NCBI RefSeq assembly: GCF_028548455.1
Contig: NZ_JAQQLF010000004.1
Coordinates: forward strand, 62,001-126,000
Source: Vogesella aquatica
Lineage (GTDB): Bacteria; Pseudomonadota; Gammaproteobacteria; Burkholderiales; Chromobacteriaceae
Direction: 5' to 3'
Length of the DNA stretch: 64,000 nucleotides
Shown here: piece by piece, positions 63,590-64,000 of the stretch
Layout of the letters: the number at the start of each line of letters is the position of its first letter
Position numbering within the stretch: position 1 is the first letter of the stretch
Program-made: the position numbers and the translations under genes
Notes under the pieces: model-generated
The model's database searches: none
The model's input: only the letters and a program-made list of their open reading frames with translations
What the model was told of the DNA's origin: nothing

Positions 63590-64000
63590 TGCGCTTTTCC
63601 TGGCGTATTTTTGCGGGCTACTTCCTGCTGCTGGGGCTGTTGGCCGCCTACGTGGTGAGTGTGGTGCGCGACGAGATCAAACCGGCGATGCGGCGCTCGG
63701 CCGAAGCGGTACTGCTGGACACCGCCAACCTGCTGGCCGAGATGGTGCAGCCGGACATGGTGGCCGGCCGGCTGGACGATGGCCGCCTGGCGGCCACGCT
63801 GCAGCGCTTTGCCGCGCGCCAGCCGCAGGCCGAGGTGTGGGGCGTACGCCAGGATCATACCCAGCTGCGCGTCTACCTTACCGACGCCCGTGGCGTGGTG
63901 TTGCTGGATTCCGCCGGCCAGGCGGTGGGCCAGGACTACAGCCGCTGGCGCGACGTGGCGCTGACGCTGCGCGGCCAGTACGGCGCGCGCAGCACGCTGG
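63589..64000 (+). CDS. creC: CreC-type sensor histidine kinase, N-terminal fragment
   Basis: The window ends after 137 codons. MRFSWRIFAGYFLLLGLLAAYVV is the first membrane helix; DEIKPAMRRSAEAVLLDTANLLAEM and LTDARGVVLLDSAGQAVGQDYSRWRDV begin a periplasmic sensor region like CreC. The kinase domain lies beyond base 64000. The name rests on this region and on creB just upstream. Confidence 0.78.
   Translation, partial: MRFSWRIFAGYFLLLGLLAAYVVSVVRDEIKPAMRRSAEAVLLDTANLLAEMVQPDMVAGRLDDGRLAATLQRFAARQPQAEVWGVRQDHTQLRVYLTDARGVVLLDSAGQAVGQDYSRWRDVALTLRGQYGARSTL

Overview
The window looks like a contiguous piece of chromosome from a free-living, GC-rich (by eye about 62-64 %) betaproteobacterium. 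Gene content and protein style (Entner-Doudoroff block with HexR, Pseudomonas-type gtsABCD glucose transporter, many GGDEF/EAL proteins, hemA-prfA pair, bioF/bioH/bioC, CreBC) suggest Neisseriales, family Chromobacteriaceae (Vogesella, Aquitalea or Chromobacterium-like). The genus is inference. I see no rRNA, tRNA, prophage, intact insertion sequence or CRISPR array.

Layout. 1-9.0 kb: a truncated AraC regulator, then a glucose catabolism block. pgi, hexR, glk, pgl and zwf are on the minus strand, divergent from edd-eda on the plus strand; two HexR-box-like sites lie in the zwf/edd gap. 9.3-12.8 kb: rmlBDAC for dTDP-L-rhamnose. 12.9-19.7 kb: a TctD/TctE-like two-component system followed by the gtsABCD sugar ABC transporter, with phased CTTAC repeats upstream of gtsA. 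20-24 kb: kynB, an amino-acid permease and alaC, then about 590 bp without genes that holds a small inverted-repeat element. 24.4-28.3 kb: a GFA-family protein, ogt, a periplasmic broad-specificity racemase, a small unknown Gly/Ala/Ser-rich protein and an HDOD protein. 28.4-41.2 kb: an RNase II-family exonuclease, three c-di-GMP-type proteins, glpR, a Tsx-like porin, an alkyltransferase-like protein, a metallo-beta-lactamase-fold hydrolase, a methyltransferase, and a LysR regulator convergent with dsdA. 41-46.8 kb: minus-strand housekeeping (GIY-YIG, metB-type enzyme, PEBP, AraC, DUF1456, pdxH, LysR). 46.9-51.4 kb: glutathione-dependent formaldehyde detoxification (frmA-fghA), then hemA-prfA. 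51.5-54 kb: a small membrane protein behind a strong AT-rich palindrome, rlpA, trmL, comF. 54-64 kb: bioB, bioF, a large GAF-GAF-GGDEF-EAL protein, bioH-bioC, two tandem patatin lipoproteins, creB and truncated creC.

How it fits together: glucose entering through GtsABCD would be phosphorylated by Glk, oxidised by Zwf/Pgl and cleaved by Edd/Eda. HexR is encoded in the same cluster. Biotin genes are split into bioB-bioF and bioH-bioC by a c-di-GMP protein; bioA and bioD are not here.

The most striking feature is not a gene. A decamer, GGTTGGCCGC (usually followed by A), occurs 37 times by my hand count on both strands, roughly two orders of magnitude more than composition predicts. It is concentrated in gene gaps and several times forms head-to-head palindromes. 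This is how DNA-uptake sequences behave in Neisseria and Haemophilus, but the word is different. I propose it as a candidate undescribed uptake or genome-signature sequence.
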